Below the pieces are notes generated by a model, which saw nothing but the letters and a program-made list of their open reading frames with translations, did no database searches and had not been told where the DNA came from. The translations under genes and the position numbers were made by a program. Of a stretch of 64,000 nucleotides of DNA, positions 24,722 through 37,605 are shown piece after piece (the first letter of the stretch is position 1; each line of letters starts with the position of its first letter). This DNA is from Agelas oroides (taxonomy: Eukaryota; Porifera; Demospongiae; Agelasida; Agelasidae): the NCBI GenBank assembly GCA_949130485.1, contig OX422186.1, forward strand, positions 9,834,444 through 9,898,443, written 5' to 3'.

Positions 24722-27700
24722 ATGCAGGACGCGTTGTACGCACAGCTGCTGTCTATGGGCTTTGAGCCTGATCAGATAGAGGAGTGTCAGGTAGCCATGG
24801 CACAGACGTCACCAGGCTCCCAGTTCAACCTCCAGGCTGCCACTGAGTGGTGAGTAGGGGGCATAAAGTGGTTGTGAGTAGTTAAAGGGGGGCACATGTG
24901 GTGTTGTCTGTGAGAGCCCTTATCATAGAACCCCCAGCCCCACATGACGCTCTAAGCTAAACAGGTCTTGGTCTTTTGTGTATGCAGTATGGATATTTTG
25001 TTGTTGTTGTTGTGAGGTAAGCTGTTTGTTCTCTCAGGCTATTGCGGAGATCTCAACAAGGCTTCTCGTCTGCACCTCCCCTCTACTCTCCATCATCTCA
25101 ACCTACTCCCTTACTCCGCCTCACAACACCCCCCATGACCTCTCAGCCGGACATCCATCCAGCTGTCTCATCTCGGCAAGACCTTTCTGCCCCCTCTCAG
25201 CCCATGCGCAGTCGGTACAACCTGGGGGAGGATCACATGAGAGAGAAGGAGAAGTATGCTGCCAAGGAGAGAGAGGAGGTGGTGAAGAAGGCAAGGGAGC
25301 AGAGGGTGGCTGAGATCAAGGTGGGGAGTTTGTGGTTGGGGGGGGATGGTGTGTAGGACAACCATGCTTCCCATTCAGATTATGATATGCAGCTAACTTT
25401 TGCCAATGGTTTTACTTCCTATTTGTGTATTCTAATTGATGCACCATCCATGTGGCATTGCGCAATATCATGGTCTTTCAACTAAGCACTCCAGGTGACT
25501 TTCAGTATTATGCAATGTCCGGTAGAGTACCTGACTACGCTCCCACGTCTATAGGTTGCTCCCCCCACCCTCCCTCACCTCCTCCTACATAAAATCGCCA
25601 GTGTCTAGGAATAATCCTCCTACAGGGTTTCAACATGTTGTAGGTGCAGAGGGATGTACCCCTGACCCAGTTTTTCTTTGTCCTATTGATGGAACTCTTT
25701 GGGTGTCATGATGTGATGGTGTGTGTCTGATGACTCACGCAGGCATTGCACCAAATCAAGCGACAGATCGCTGACGACCGGAAGGCAATGCAGGATCGCT
25801 CCAAACAGGTAACTCCTGAGAAGCAACAGCAAGCTGTGGGTGGGAGAAAGGAGGACGAGGGTGGAGGCAAGAGAGGAGGGAGAGGGGGAGGCACAGAGGG
25901 TGAGGAGAATAAGGAGAGAGGGGGAGAGAGGAAGAATTATGATATCTGCAGAGTACAGGTGAGTGTGTCTTATATAATAGTTTACTGAGTTGCCCTCCAA
26001 GATTACAGATATTTACAGAGTTATGCAAGAGTTACACAAGCTGAGAAGAAGCTGTTATCAACAGCAAGAAACGTACCACTCATTGTTGCAGGTCAGGCTA
26101 CCCAGTGGGAGAGTGTTACGCCACAACTTCCCCGCCACTGCCTCCCTGCATGAGGTGGCTACTTTCGTGATGTCCAGTGAGCCCAAGCTCAGGAGCGTGC
26201 AACTTGTGCAGGTGAGCTCTGTTCAGCACGCCTGTACAGAAACCATAATCTCTGGCCCACCATTGAAAATCAGCCCACACCTCTTCTTTGAATGCAGCTA
26301 ATATCAAGGTATGAGTGGCTGTCTTAGTGTTCCTCTTTCTCCACTCAGCCGTTCCCCCATCATGAATTTACCCTGGAGGAGGCTCAGTTGACCCTTCAGT
26401 CTCTTGGACTATGTCCATCCGTCTCCTTGGTGGTGAGTCGACACCCCTCGGCCCCTGCCACTGCCAAGAGGAAGACAAGAGAGCAAACAGAGGTGAAGAT
26501 GGATTGCGGGGAGGAGTCCCAGAGTAGTGGACACCAAGCTGAACATTTCAAGAAAGATGTTTTTGCCAGAAACCATCCGAGTGTCGGCAGTCACTTTCCT
26601 AGTGCTCAGGGGGGTATTCTTAGTGGAGGAGGTCACGTGCTTGGGAGTGCGGGAGGTGGTGAGGCGAAATCTCCAATGACTGTTGCTAGGGGATTGTCTG
26701 GTGAAAGCCAGCACCTGCCACACCAAGGTCAAAGGTCAGACCAGTTTAGGATAGCAGATGACTCTGGTGAAGCTATGGAAACAGAGGAACAGGAACCAGA
26801 CCAGCAAGATAAAGTGCTGTCACATTCTGACCCCAGTGATGATGATGATGATGATGATGGTGATGATGATCCATCTGATCAGCAACCCCCGCTCAACTTC
26901 CCTGCTCCGCCACCCAACTTGGGCCTCTTTGGTAGAAACATGCCCCCTCCCCTCCCTCAACCAAGGAGGAATGTTCATTTTGCTCCACCTATGATGCCTC
27001 CCTTCATGGGAGGAGATGGTGACGAGCTGTTTGGTGGGGAGGGACACAGACTGGGGGGAAAGGAGGCTCACATGGCATTCGGAGACCCCCAGATGCAAGT
27101 GGAGATGCGACAGAACACAGGTGGGAAGGAGGAAGTAAGTTACGATCTGTGAACACTTTGAGAAAACTGTCTCTCATACAGCCAGAAAAGCAGCCATGAA
27201 GAGAGCTCAAGTTGCCATTTCTCCTGTCGTTGAGAAAGGTACAGTGTATGAAATCTCGCACTAATTCATATGCCTGCTTTGTCTATAGTCTCATTCCCAG
27301 ATCACTCCTGGAATAATGGGGTCTGGGAATAAAACTGATATGAGCTGAAGATTAGATACCACATACAATGGTATTCCTTTCCCCTCCCCTTCCCACCCCC
27401 TTCCATCCCTCCCTCCCTCCCTCCCTCCAGTCCCTCACCTCCATTGCTCTGTCCCCTCTCTGGAGACCCTATGTACCCAGGCTCTGGTGTGGTGGAGTAC
27501 CAGCTATGGCCTTCCCTCCTGCACCTCCCTCACTCCCCTTGCTGCCCAGCGCCTCATCGGTGCACTCATGGAAGCAAAGAGATTCCACACAAAGACACTC
27601 ACTGCCTTCCATGGATGGTAGGTAGATCGGAAGGTCTCACCTGTATGGGATCTGATTTAGCCCCTGTTTTATCTCTGCCTATGAAATTTACTGTGAGCCA

Positions 27701-29055
27701 ATACTCTTTCTTTTCTCTCCTCCCTCACACACTCTTCCTACCTTCTTTCCTCCTTTCCTCCACCTTGGCTCCACTTCAGCCACCTTCAGAGTATGAGATT
27801 GGACAACTATCCCTACGCCACCAACGAGCTCCTTGGTGGCCTGCGGTAAGCCAGTCTTCCTGGTTGGGTATTCAAAGCTCTGATGTTCACTGGTGGTGTT
27901 CTCTCCCTAGGTACTTCACATCACTGACCCACCTCAGTCTAGGATCATGCACCATCATCACCGACAAGGCTGTCATGAGTCTCTTTCCTTGTAAGCATGT
28001 GGTAGACCTTAATGGCACTAGCCTCCTTCCTAGTCCTCATTCCACAGCTATCATTGCTTGCAGTACAAATATGCACTACTCGTACTGCAAGCGACGATAG
28101 CTGTGGCGGAGGACTGGGAACAAGGGAAACTGGCACTATCTAGTCTCAACCTACTCTCATTCCTAACTCTGGTCATCGTTGCACTCCCATCAACATGACC
28201 GTTTGTCTTGCAGCTATGTTCCTTTATCCTGCTGACATATAGCTGCATCTTGCAAACAACAAAAGCTGTGTGGAATCTCTAGGAATGAAGCTAGTTTATT
28301 TGCTCCCCAGATCTCTCAGGACTGACCTACCTGAACCTGAATGGATGTAAGCAGCTGAATGAAACCATTTGCAGATCCATCAGATGTGAGTCTGTCAGCT
28401 ATTGGGGTATCAGGTAGCGGACGCCTGAAATAATTTTCTAATACAATTTCTCAAGGATGAGGAGGTGGATAAATACAAGCTAAAATATTACTAGCCAAGG
28501 CTGCAAGCTAAGAATACTGTATTAGCCAAGCCAGGAATACTGTAATATCCCAGCCAGGAATACTGTAATATCCAAGCCATAAATACTGTAATATCCCAGC
28601 CAGGAATACTGTAATATCCAAGCCATAAATACTGTAATATCCCAGCCAGGAATACTGTAATATCCAAGCCATAAATACTGTAATATCCCAGCCAGGAATA
28701 TTGTAATATCCAAGCCATAAATACTGTAATATCCCAGCCTGGAATACTGTAATATCCAAGCCAAGAATATTGCAGTATTAAGGGATATACATGTATATAT
28801 TGTACATGATCTTTGCCATAGGCTGCAAGTCCATTGAGGTTTTGAAGCTAAGCCAGGTGAAGGTATCGGACAGGGGAGTGGGACACCTATTACACCTGCC
28901 GCTGGAGAGTCTGAGAGAGCTAGACCTCTCTCACACACTTATTACTTCCAGATCACTAGAGAGATTGCCACAAGGTGTGTGTGTGTGTGTGTGTGTGTGC
29001 GTGTGTGTGTGCGTGTATGGTGTGGTATGTGTGTGTGTGTGTGTGGTGTGTGTGT

Positions 29056-29091
<36 letters not shown>

Positions 29092-29133
29092 CGTGCGTGT
29101 GTGTGTGCGTGTGTGTGTGTGTGGTGTGTGTGT

Positions 29134-29181
<48 letters not shown>

Positions 29182-29187
29182 GTGTGG

Positions 29188-29218
<31 letters not shown>

Positions 29219-32200
29219 TGTGGTATGTGTGTGTGTGGGGGGGGCTTGGGTGTGTGTGTGTGGAGGGAGGTATGAGAGTAGACGTCATGTGCATACAGTA
29301 GTAATTAATTGGAGGGTTCTCCTCAGTCAAATTGCTTGCACGCTACAAAATGAACCATGCCCTTTTCTTGTAGTTTGCATGTAGCTAATATGGGTTCCAC
29401 CTTCATTCTATGTTTGTCTATAGGAACACCACAACTAGAAATATTGAGTATCAAGTCAACAAAGGTGAGACTTGAACACCACTGTGAGCTCGTCAGTTGG
29501 CCCAAGAAGATGCTTCTTATTTACACATGCGTGCACACACACTTCAGGTGGACACCTTCTCCCCCCTCTGCCAGCTAGCCCACCTCCACACCCTGAGTGT
29601 GGCACACTGCACTGCACTCAGTGCCATTGACTCCCTCAGTGGGTGCAGTAACTTGCATTCTCTGAACTTCAGTGGAGTGGTCATGGATTACAGCAGTCTA
29701 CGGCAGCTGGCAGGTGTGTGTGTGCGTGAGTACATGTGTGTGTGTGTGTGTGTGCGTACCTTAAATATCATGTGCTTATTTGCAGGATTGAATCTCAACA
29801 CTCTGAAGCTTCCAGACAGAAATTCATTTTTTGATGAATCTATGGAGATCATATCAAGTACGCAACTATCTGTAACCATAGTGTAACCAATGACTCACTC
29901 TTGACTGTCAACCTCAAGATTATGTCTGTCTGTTGTGAAAGTTAAAGGGTGGGGCTGGCTGTTGAGCAACTGCCTGGTATGCCTGCATGGGGTGCTAGGT
30001 GTACAAGTTTATTTGGCCAGAGTAATTTAGACGTGTCATCAGAGAAACTGGTTGTCAATGGACACTAATCTCTCTCCTCAAAGAGTTCCCCCTCATCTCC
30101 CTGAGTCTGATGGACTACTGCCACATCACAGATGCTGGCATTGCCTGGGTTGCCGGCATGAACACCCTGACTGAGTTGTCTCTTAGCCGCACAAAGCTGA
30201 CGGACTATGGCATGCCCTTCCTGCAGGGTTAGTGGGAAAGAGAGCATGTCCGCCGTGAACCTCAGGTTAGCAGGTTATATCTTGTGGTCTGTTTTGCAGG
30301 TCTCAATGGTCTAAGACAGCTGAGTCTGGACAATACACTGATTACTGATGAGGGCATCAAGCACATTGCTGGTTAGTCCAACAACCTTTCCCTTAGTCAA
30401 AGTTTGTGTTCCGGTTGGTTGCTCACCACCTAATAGCATCGTACATTAGTCTTATTCCTGGGCTCTTTGGTGGCAAGGAGAAGAAGCCAGTAAAGCCTAA
30501 GAGTGTGAGGCTAATGATGTATACAGAGTGAACTCACATGGCTTGACCTCACACTACACACAGCAGCTATGCATGTTTTGTAACGAGCATGACAAGCTGG
30601 ATTGTTCATTGTAGATCAGCTATGTTTTGTAACGAGCATGACAAGCTGGATTGTTCATTGTAGATCAGCTATGTTTTGTAACGAGCATGACAAGCTGGAT
30701 TGTTCATTGTAGATCAGCTATGTTTTGTAACGAGCATGACAAGCTGGATTGTTCATTGTAGATCAACTATGTTTTATAACGAGCATGACAAGCTGGATTG
30801 TTCATTGTAGATCAGCTATGTTTTGTAACGAGCATGACAAGCTGGATTGTTCATTGTAGATCAGCTATGCATAACGTTTTGTAACGAGCATGACAAGCTG
30901 GATTGTTCATTGTAGATCAGCTATGTTTTGTAACGAGCATGACAAGCTGGATTGTTCATTGTAGATCAGCTATGTTTTGTAACGAGCATGACAAGCTGGA
31001 TTGTTCATTGTAGATCAGCTATGTTTTGTAACGAGCATGACAAGCTGGATTGTTCATTGTAGATCAGCTATGCATAATGTTTTGTAACGAGCATGACAAG
31101 CTGGATTGTTCATTGTAGATCAGCTATGCATAATGTTTTGTAACGAGCATGACAAGCTGGATTGTTCATTGTAGATCAGCTATGCATAATGTTTTGTAAC
31201 GAGCATGACAAGCTGGATTGTTCATTGTAGATCAGCTATGCATAATGTTTTGTAACGAGCATGACAAGCTGGATTGTTCATTGTAGAGCAGCTATGCATA
31301 ACGTTTTGTAACGAGCATGACAAGCTGGATTGTTCATTATAGATCAGCTATGCATAATGTTTTGTAACGAGCATGACAAGCTGGATTGTTCATTGTAGAT
31401 CAACTATGCATAATGTTTTGTAACGAGCATGACAAGCTAGATTGTTCATTGTAGATCAGCTATGCATAACGTTTTGTGACAAGCATGACAAGCTGGATTG
31501 CATTATAGATCAGTTCAAGCATAGGACTTCATTATCAGCAAGATTGCAGGAAGAAATTTTGTATTTTGCAAAAAATTCTGTAATTATCAGAAAATTCATA
31601 TTGCTGCAGTGTAGTTAAATAGTGAAGCACACATACCACACGCCTACACTTGTCTGCCTTTTCTGGTACTTACATGTATCAAGCCATTAATGTGGTCAAT
31701 GTGTCCTGGCTGGTATTCGACTAGGGGTTTGTCTTTCTGCAGAGCTAGTTGGTCTTGATTTTTTGAGCCTCTCTGACACCAGGTGAGTCTAAATAACGGT
31801 ACCAATGTGGTCACTTTGAGTCACTTTGGTGTGCTTTGGTGTGCTGCTCACTTGCAGGGTGACTAGTCAGTTTATTTTAGAGGGAACACTGGACAGGCTC
31901 ACCCAGCTGTCAAAACTCAACCTCAGTAGAACAGCTGTGTGTGACAGAGGTATGTGAGTGCCCCACTGGAGCCGGTAGGACTTGAGGAAGCCAGATGTGT
32001 AACTGCTTTCTCTTTCCTCCCTCTGACATTTCAGGAGTGATGAATTTGAGTCTCCCTTCTCTGATGATGCTGAACCTGGACTGGACTTGTGTCACAGAAG
32101 CCAGTTCTTTGGAGTACCTCAACACAGCTGGTACAGCGACCAGACAATAACCTCACCAACCACTGGGTAGCACAATTACTTGGTAGCCAGGTTATTTGAT

Positions 32201-32520
32201 AAGCCACACTGCAAAGTAACTAGCCTTGTACCCAGGCTGTTCAGCCTGGAAATGTACTATACCTGTACTTGGCTTTGTGTTTCTGGAAACAAGAGTAAAG
32301 TATTTGTTTCCATGGAAATGTTTCCAGAAACCTGTGCATTAGACTATAGGGCAGGAGACTTAGAGCTACTCACATCTGAGTCGACTTCTATATACATGAT
32401 TGTGTGTTTTCTGATTGTTGCTATATAGGCTGTCCTCTTTTGGAGACTTTAAGGAACAGGAACATTGGCCAACCACTGCCTGGGCAAGGGGGTGGGGAAG
32501 AGGAGCAGGAGGAGGGTTAG
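24722..32520 (+). CDS. UBA - UBX - leucine-rich repeat fusion protein (UBXN1-like N-terminal half)
   Basis: Twenty exons join in phase to 983 residues: 24722-24849, 25038-25320, 25743-25958, 26092-26211, 26349-27120, 27182-27238, 27431-27617, 27780-27845, 27911-27990, 28311-28385, 28822-28974, 29424-29464, 29548-29713, 29786-29857, 30084-30227, 30300-30371, 31743-31782, 31858-31949, 32035-32130, 32429-32520. Residues 1-43 are UBA-like (LLSMGFEPDQIEEC...AATEW). A charged helix lies at about 110-200. A UBX domain covers about 204-285 (NYDICRVQVRLPSGRVLRHN... to LCPSVSLVV), closest to UBXN1. Residues 290-506 are acidic and Pro-rich. From about 526 an LRR cap (SLETLCTQAL) leads into 12 or more LRRs with the LxxLxLxxT pattern to about 955. 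Family knowledge: UBX domains bind p97/VCP and UBA binds ubiquitin. The p97-contact FPR motif reads FPH. Inference: a p97 adaptor whose LRRs select clients. I know no vertebrate protein with this layout. Confidence 0.85.
28019..28127. mobile_element. Imperfect TAGCCTC-type hairpin in the UBX-LRR gene
   Basis: TAGCCTCCTTCCTAGTCCTC pairs with GAGGACTGGGAACAAGGG, with CACAGCTATC...GCTTGCAGTAC inner arms opposed by GTACTGCAAGCGACGATAGC. It lies in the intron between exons 9 and 10. Confidence 0.65.
28503..28772. repeat. 23/46-bp tandem repeat in a UBX-LRR intron
   Basis: Units alternate between ATACTGTAATATCCCAGCC and ATACTGTAATATCCAAGCC, each joined by AGGAA or ATAA, giving a 46-bp higher-order unit in about six copies. 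It ends some 50 bp before exon 11. Confidence 0.85.
28975..29265. repeat. (GT)n microsatellite starting at a 5' splice site
   Basis: About 290 bp of nearly pure GT/TG, with interspersed GC and GGT, begins immediately after exon 11 of the UBX-LRR gene (CAAG then GTGTGT). The donor site is therefore the first unit of the repeat. Open frames through it on both strands are repeat artefacts. Confidence 0.9.
30571..31510. repeat. 49/57-bp satellite, about 18 copies, in a UBX-LRR intron
   Basis: The core unit contains GTTTTGTAACGAGCATGACA followed by AGCTGGATTGTTCATTGTAG and ATCAGCTAT (49 bp). A longer variant of about 57 bp adds GCATAACG or GCATAATG and dominates the second half. Copies differ at only a few sites, which points to recent expansion. 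It lies between exons 16 and 17. Confidence 0.92.
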
Positions 32521-34422
32521 GTGTGTTTCTACCCGAGTTGTGTTTATCATTGTCACTGTTTTATAAACCCTGTTTATATGCCATGTCATTCAAAGTTGTC
32601 GTGATTTTGTAATGGTTCATTACTGATGCATCTATTCACTGGCTCTCTTGCGTGTATAATCCCTGATAGGCAAACTAAGAATACTAGGCACACAGAAGTC
32701 ACAGGAATGTTGGCTACAGCTGCTCATGATCACTGTGATCTGCGGCTAGTCGGAAAGTAGCTCACAACTAACACCTGCCAGTTCTACATAGATGTATAAT
32801 GTATGTATGTTGCTCTTCTCACTTGCATCAGTGAGCTATTGAGTTACACTATACCAGGCAATTGTGAATTTCTTACTCATAAGCTTATAAGCTTCTGACT
32901 ACATACATCAGTGCTCATGCACGCTGGAAGTCTGAGCTGAGCTGTTAGCTAATGTAGCTGTCTTGCATGAAAGTGACATTTGTTTCAGCTGAGCACGAGG
33001 ACCTTTACCTTGGCTGCTGCATTGCTACAGATGCAAGATCTGCTACCTTGCACGCTCCTTTGGACTTTTGAGGTGCAGGGCATACAAGTACACTACCTGT
33101 GCAATACTGAAAGCAATCCGTCCTGTAGTTGTTGTTGTTGTTTTTTGTCTGGGATCAAGACCATATATACACACACTCCAGAAGGAAGAGAGTATAAGAG
33201 AGTAGCCACCTGGTTGTGAGACTGATTCAATGGCTGTCCAAAACAAAAAGAAGATAAAGAACTGTAGGGTTGCAAACAGCAAGCACCAAACAGAAGTAAT
33301 GATAACATTCTCCAAAATTTGACTATGACTGCCTTACCTTAGGCCCACATTACACTTCTGTGGGGATGCTGGACAGTGTGTCTCAGTGATATCAAACCAC
33401 AGACTGTGCATCCAAGGGAGGAGGTTGGGGAGTTTCTTTGGATGGTTGTTGTTGCTGTTGGATCATTTGCTCCTCACTAATTTTTAATAATATTTCCTTT
33501 TAGCTACATATCTACATCAGCAAGTGATTGTTTGGCTGTACATCTAAAAACAACCTGTCAGAATCAATAGTACTGTTTACTAAACCATAACATGAAAGGA
33601 TAGGCCGTGTAGTTTAGTGTTTCCAATGCTGCTGGTTTGTGCAGATTGTGTACCTATTTTAGACCTAGAGCTGTAGTTGTCATTCATGGATATACAAATG
33701 TACGAAAGGGTAGCATACATAATTATCTGGTGTGAGCAATCTACCTACCAGCTGCAACAGAAGCTGTTTAATGCACAATTTACACATGCTAATGTACAAA
33801 TCAGAAACAATTGAATTGCTGTCTTGCACTATATGGTTCACGGTTATGGACTACTGCGTCATTGGACAGCACCATTTAACCATTGAACAGGTTAAGTTTA
33901 CTTGTTGGAGTAAATTATCCAGGATATAGCATTTGCATTGCGACTGAGAACCAGTTGTGCTGAGAGTGGCAACCACTGGGTTTGCAATCCTTGGGATGAC
34001 TTCTGATTCACAGTGAACACTGACAGTGACACTCGCAGAGTCCTGTATTGTGCAGGAATAAAAGTATTAACTGATGTACACTATGTGCCCAGATCTAGAC
34101 CTTAAAGCCTAGGTCCCATTCTCTCTCATTAGAGAACTCAAAACTGAGGCTGCCGAAACCCATCCTTGCATGTATCAGGCAGGCTTGGGGGCATGGTTGC
34201 AGCTTGATAGTAGCTAGCTATGCACTACAAGGGATCAAGACTTATGTTAACTATTCAACATACAAACAAAAGAGTAGGCAGTGCTTCAATGAGCTAAGTA
34301 GACTGTGGGGCCATGCACTTGCTTACAGTGCTCCAGTAACATCAGAACCAGACTTTCCCTTTCAGTATATGGCTAACTCAGCTGTCCCTGAATATGGATA
34401 AGGAGCTACAGTAGAGCTTCTG
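32521..34422. other. Intergenic region, no gene seen
   Basis: The 3' flank of the UBX-LRR gene and the 3' side of the minus-strand membrane protein gene. It contains only short, unsupported frames. It might hold further exons of the 34.4-35.0 kb gene, whose frame ends in a donor-like CAGAAA-GTAAGT. Confidence 0.5.
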
Positions 34423-35037
34423 CTAACTTACTTTCTGATATACTGTTTCTAGGTCTGTTGAACAGGTTGGTGGGGAGAATATGTTGTGACATTCTTTTGG
34501 GGTCACATTTTTACTGCAATTGCATTTGGAATAGGTCTCCATGTTCTGTTTCTTCTTGTAGCCCTCAAATGAAACCAACGTGTACACTACCATGATAATA
34601 CACATGAATGTAACCAGCAACAAGACCACAAGCAGGATGTGTATTGCTTTATTAGAGTTGGTGGGGGGGACAGTTTCTCGGTCAATGTCCTCTTCCTTTT
34701 CTTCTCTGAGAGTACTCAGCTTGCGGGTTTTGGGAGTTGAACTCTTCAATGAAGATTTTGAGGCTGTCCGAGATACACTCGTGTACACACCATCAGAGGT
34801 ACGATTATATTTGCTTAGAGTTGTGTACTTTCGACTCCATCGACGGAAGGAACCTGGAGGTTTTCTACCCTTTATGCTTCCTGGCTTGGGAGTGAGGTAG
34901 GGGGCTGGAGGAGGGGGCAGACGTGGTGGCCGGCTGTGCACATTTTTTAACTGGTAGCATTCTTGTCCTCCTGATCCTGGTGCAACTGAAGCATAGATAG
35001 CACTGAAGTCACCCTCCTTGTTCATCGTGGATCTCAA
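34423..35037 (-). CDS. Small type II membrane protein with tyrosine motifs, unknown family
   Basis: The 204-residue frame shows a basic, Pro- and Ser-rich N-terminal part (1-130), a single membrane helix at 131-157 (starting AIHILLVVLLLVTF) and a short Cys-containing C-terminal part (CNCS, EC, TC). The absence of a signal peptide and the long N-terminal region suggest type II topology. The cytoplasmic part carries YASV (Y15), YQLK (Y28), YLTP (Y47) and YTSV (Y85), possible SH2 or ITIM-like sites. The frame ends TATCAGAAA-GTAAGTTAG, which looks like a splice donor, so the extracellular part may continue in unmapped exons. I do not recognise the family. Similar in plan to the protein at 38.8-39.9 kb, but I see no sequence similarity. 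Confidence 0.6.
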   Translation of the reverse strand: MRSTMNKEGDFSAIYASVAPGSGGQECYQLKNVHSRPPRLPPPPAPYLTPKPGSIKGRKPPGSFRRWSRKYTTLSKYNRTSDGVYTSVSRTASKSSLKSSTPKTRKLSTLREEKEEDIDRETVPPTNSNKAIHILLVVLLLVTFMCIIMVVYTLVSFEGYKKKQNMETYSKCNCSKNVTPKECHNIFSPPTCSTDLETVYQKVS

Positions 35038-35822
35038 ACATGCAGCTATTGCGGGACAAGTATCTCACTGCTGAGTTGTTGAAAACAGCTTGCATTAGTG
35101 TCATGGGATTTGCCTGTTTTGCACTGTAGTATCAAGTTCTTCCGTTTTGGGAGATAGTCTGGTATTAGCTAGACCTATCTTTAGTAAACAACAAGTTCGT
35201 AATCAAAGCAAATTATAAGCAATGTGCATGTATTCCACCTGTAAGTAGTATAGCTACTGCTGGAATAATTTATTGACTTGTGTGTCAGATTGTGTGCTGG
35301 TATCTGGTGATCGTTTTGCAGATTGATTCTATGAGTTTTTTTGTTTTTTTTTGAACTATAAGAGGAATAATGGTTATAAATTTTTATCAGCTGGTTGACA
35401 TCATATGATACAAATCAATATGTGACTAATTTAGCAACCAGGAATGTGAAATGGTGTGATGTATAGTACAGTAGCTACTTTCCATGCTGTATAAACTGGT
35501 GTTGGTTGGAGCTAGTGGTGTGGGGAAGAGTGCACTGACAATACAGTTAGTTGAAAACTACTAATTTGAATGATATATTTTCCTATACACTTACAAATCT
35601 CATATCAACTTTTCATCATTCTCTTCTCTCCTCACATATAGTACTGCTGTTCCAGAAACACATTGTCTCCATTACATGGGTACTATAGTACTGTACGTTG
35701 TTTAGTATGTTTATTTATATACCAGCAGCAATGTGCTAGTCACTGGCAAGCAGTGAACACTGGCAATCAGTTGGAGATCATCATTAAATACAAAAGAATC
35801 ATGTAGCTTTGTGCCAAGTCTT

Positions 35823-36000
35823 CCATCCCTTCATATGGAGTACCACCCATACTCCATGATAGTACACGCGGGACATGCAGCTCTTGTGCCAAATCTCTCC
35901 CCCTCAAGATTTATCCCACAGCTATTGAACAAGGTCCCTTCATATGGACTTGTGGAGTACCACCATACTCCATGATAGTACATGCGGGACATGCATTGAC
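35823..36000. repeat. Two-copy tandem duplication of about 115 bp
   Basis: CCTTCATATGGA, GAGTACCACC, ATACTCCATGATAGTACA and GCGGGACATGCA occur in the same order twice (from 35827 and from 35937), with a small insertion in the second copy. Confidence 0.75.
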
Positions 36001-37375
36001 TGTTGTAGGTTTCTGGTGTGCATGTGAAGTACTTGTGGCAAGGTGAAGTAACTGGTTACCATGGTAACTTATACTTGTGGCTCCCCACCATTTGCCATGT
36101 TGCAGCCTCACTATTACAGCTACAACACTGTTACACTGGATTATAACTGTGATACTATTGGGTTTGGCAGAATCCTTGCAACAGTGGAAGACATACCACC
36201 AGCTCTAACCACAAGGGCTTTAACATAATTATATACTTTATACTTACTCACTGTGTTCCCATGACCAGTACAGTATCTTTGCATCATCTGTTAGGAACAA
36301 TAACTACACTAATGAGTAAAGTTTCAAGTAACCTTGTGTCCAGCAGTTTTGCCTGGCATACTATTAGTGACAAAAGCTGAAAGGAGCTACTCAGTATACC
36401 TTATGACTGCTAGAGGTTATGAGCAGCAAATCAACAAATGGAGGTACAATCACAAATTAATTTCACTCATAAACTAATTTCATGAAGTATCCAGACAGGG
36501 AAATGGGCACTTCAGCTAGACACATGTTTCTGTCTGGACGTGTATTCATGTTTTAATTGTTTTAATTGAAGGGCCAAGGAGGTGAGTCACAATCAATGAA
36601 TTCACCTTCCAAGAATACTCAGCTTCTCAAAGTTTAAGCACTTCATTTTGTTGACCTTGCATTCATAGGGTATGAATTCTTTTTACAAAGTTTCTGCGCA
36701 GTTAATTTATGCAGTTTTGGTACTTGCTTTTGAGTTAGATCACTTATTCCTTCAGTTGGTAATTGGACAGTTAAGTTATGCAATAAGATGCACCATATAT
36801 GGTCGCCGTGTCATGTCCCCCCCCCCCCCCCCCCATCTTCTAGACATAACATAGTCTATAGCTGTACATGGCTATGGCAGTCTTGTGCCCAGAGTATATA
36901 TTATATACCTAATTTTTGAAATTAAGTTGGTATATATATATGTATGATAACTTCAAGGTCAGGACTAGTTTCCAAACCTTTGCTGCACATGAAGGTTTTT
37001 GTTGTGTACAGAGACTGTCACATCATGGCACTTTTCCCTCCTCCCACGTGGCCTGGGTACGAGGCTAAGCTAACTTAGGCCTATACAGTGTTCTGTATTA
37101 TAGTGTGCTGGTACATGGTTTGTATGGAAACGTGATCAGATGACAAAATTAATGTATTTCAGCAGATCAGCTGAGGACCTGGATTATGCAATTGTAGCAT
37201 AATACCTTTAACTGGTTAAACTTGTACATCAGTTGTTTGGGTGTTGTAGTTGCTTGTTAACATGATACAAGTACAATATACAATTGCAGCTGTATTATTA
37301 CTGATGCAGATTCTTCTATGCATAATGCATGCAAGACAGCACACAACATTTTGCAGCAAGTGCACTACTATACTC

Positions 37376-37482
37376 CAGCCTCGTTCCTAGTACAGTAGGC
37401 AAAAATGGAGAGGGAAGGGTTAGCTTTTGTATACTGTAAGCAATCAAAAACTGGATGGTGAGAAGACCTGGGAATGAGGCTA
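37376..37482. mobile_element. Diverged TAGCCTC-type hairpin element
   Basis: The left end AGCCTCGTTCCTAG is opposed by CCTGGGAATGAGGCTA. The inner right arm holds CAATCAAAAACTGGA, shared with the copies at 15.1, 43.6, 43.9 and 52.6 kb. Confidence 0.6.
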
Positions 37483-37605
37483 TACTAAACCACAGCTAGG
37501 GCCTTCAATTTTGAACTGCTGCATGTAGCAAAGCCACATAAAGTTGGCCAAAATGTGGTTTTAGCATGAGTGCACACACCACTTATTGGAAAGTTGCATC
37601 CTATT

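Noticed and set aside
28956..29384. Several long frames on both strands
   Set aside because: They are translations of a (GT)n/(CA)n microsatellite.
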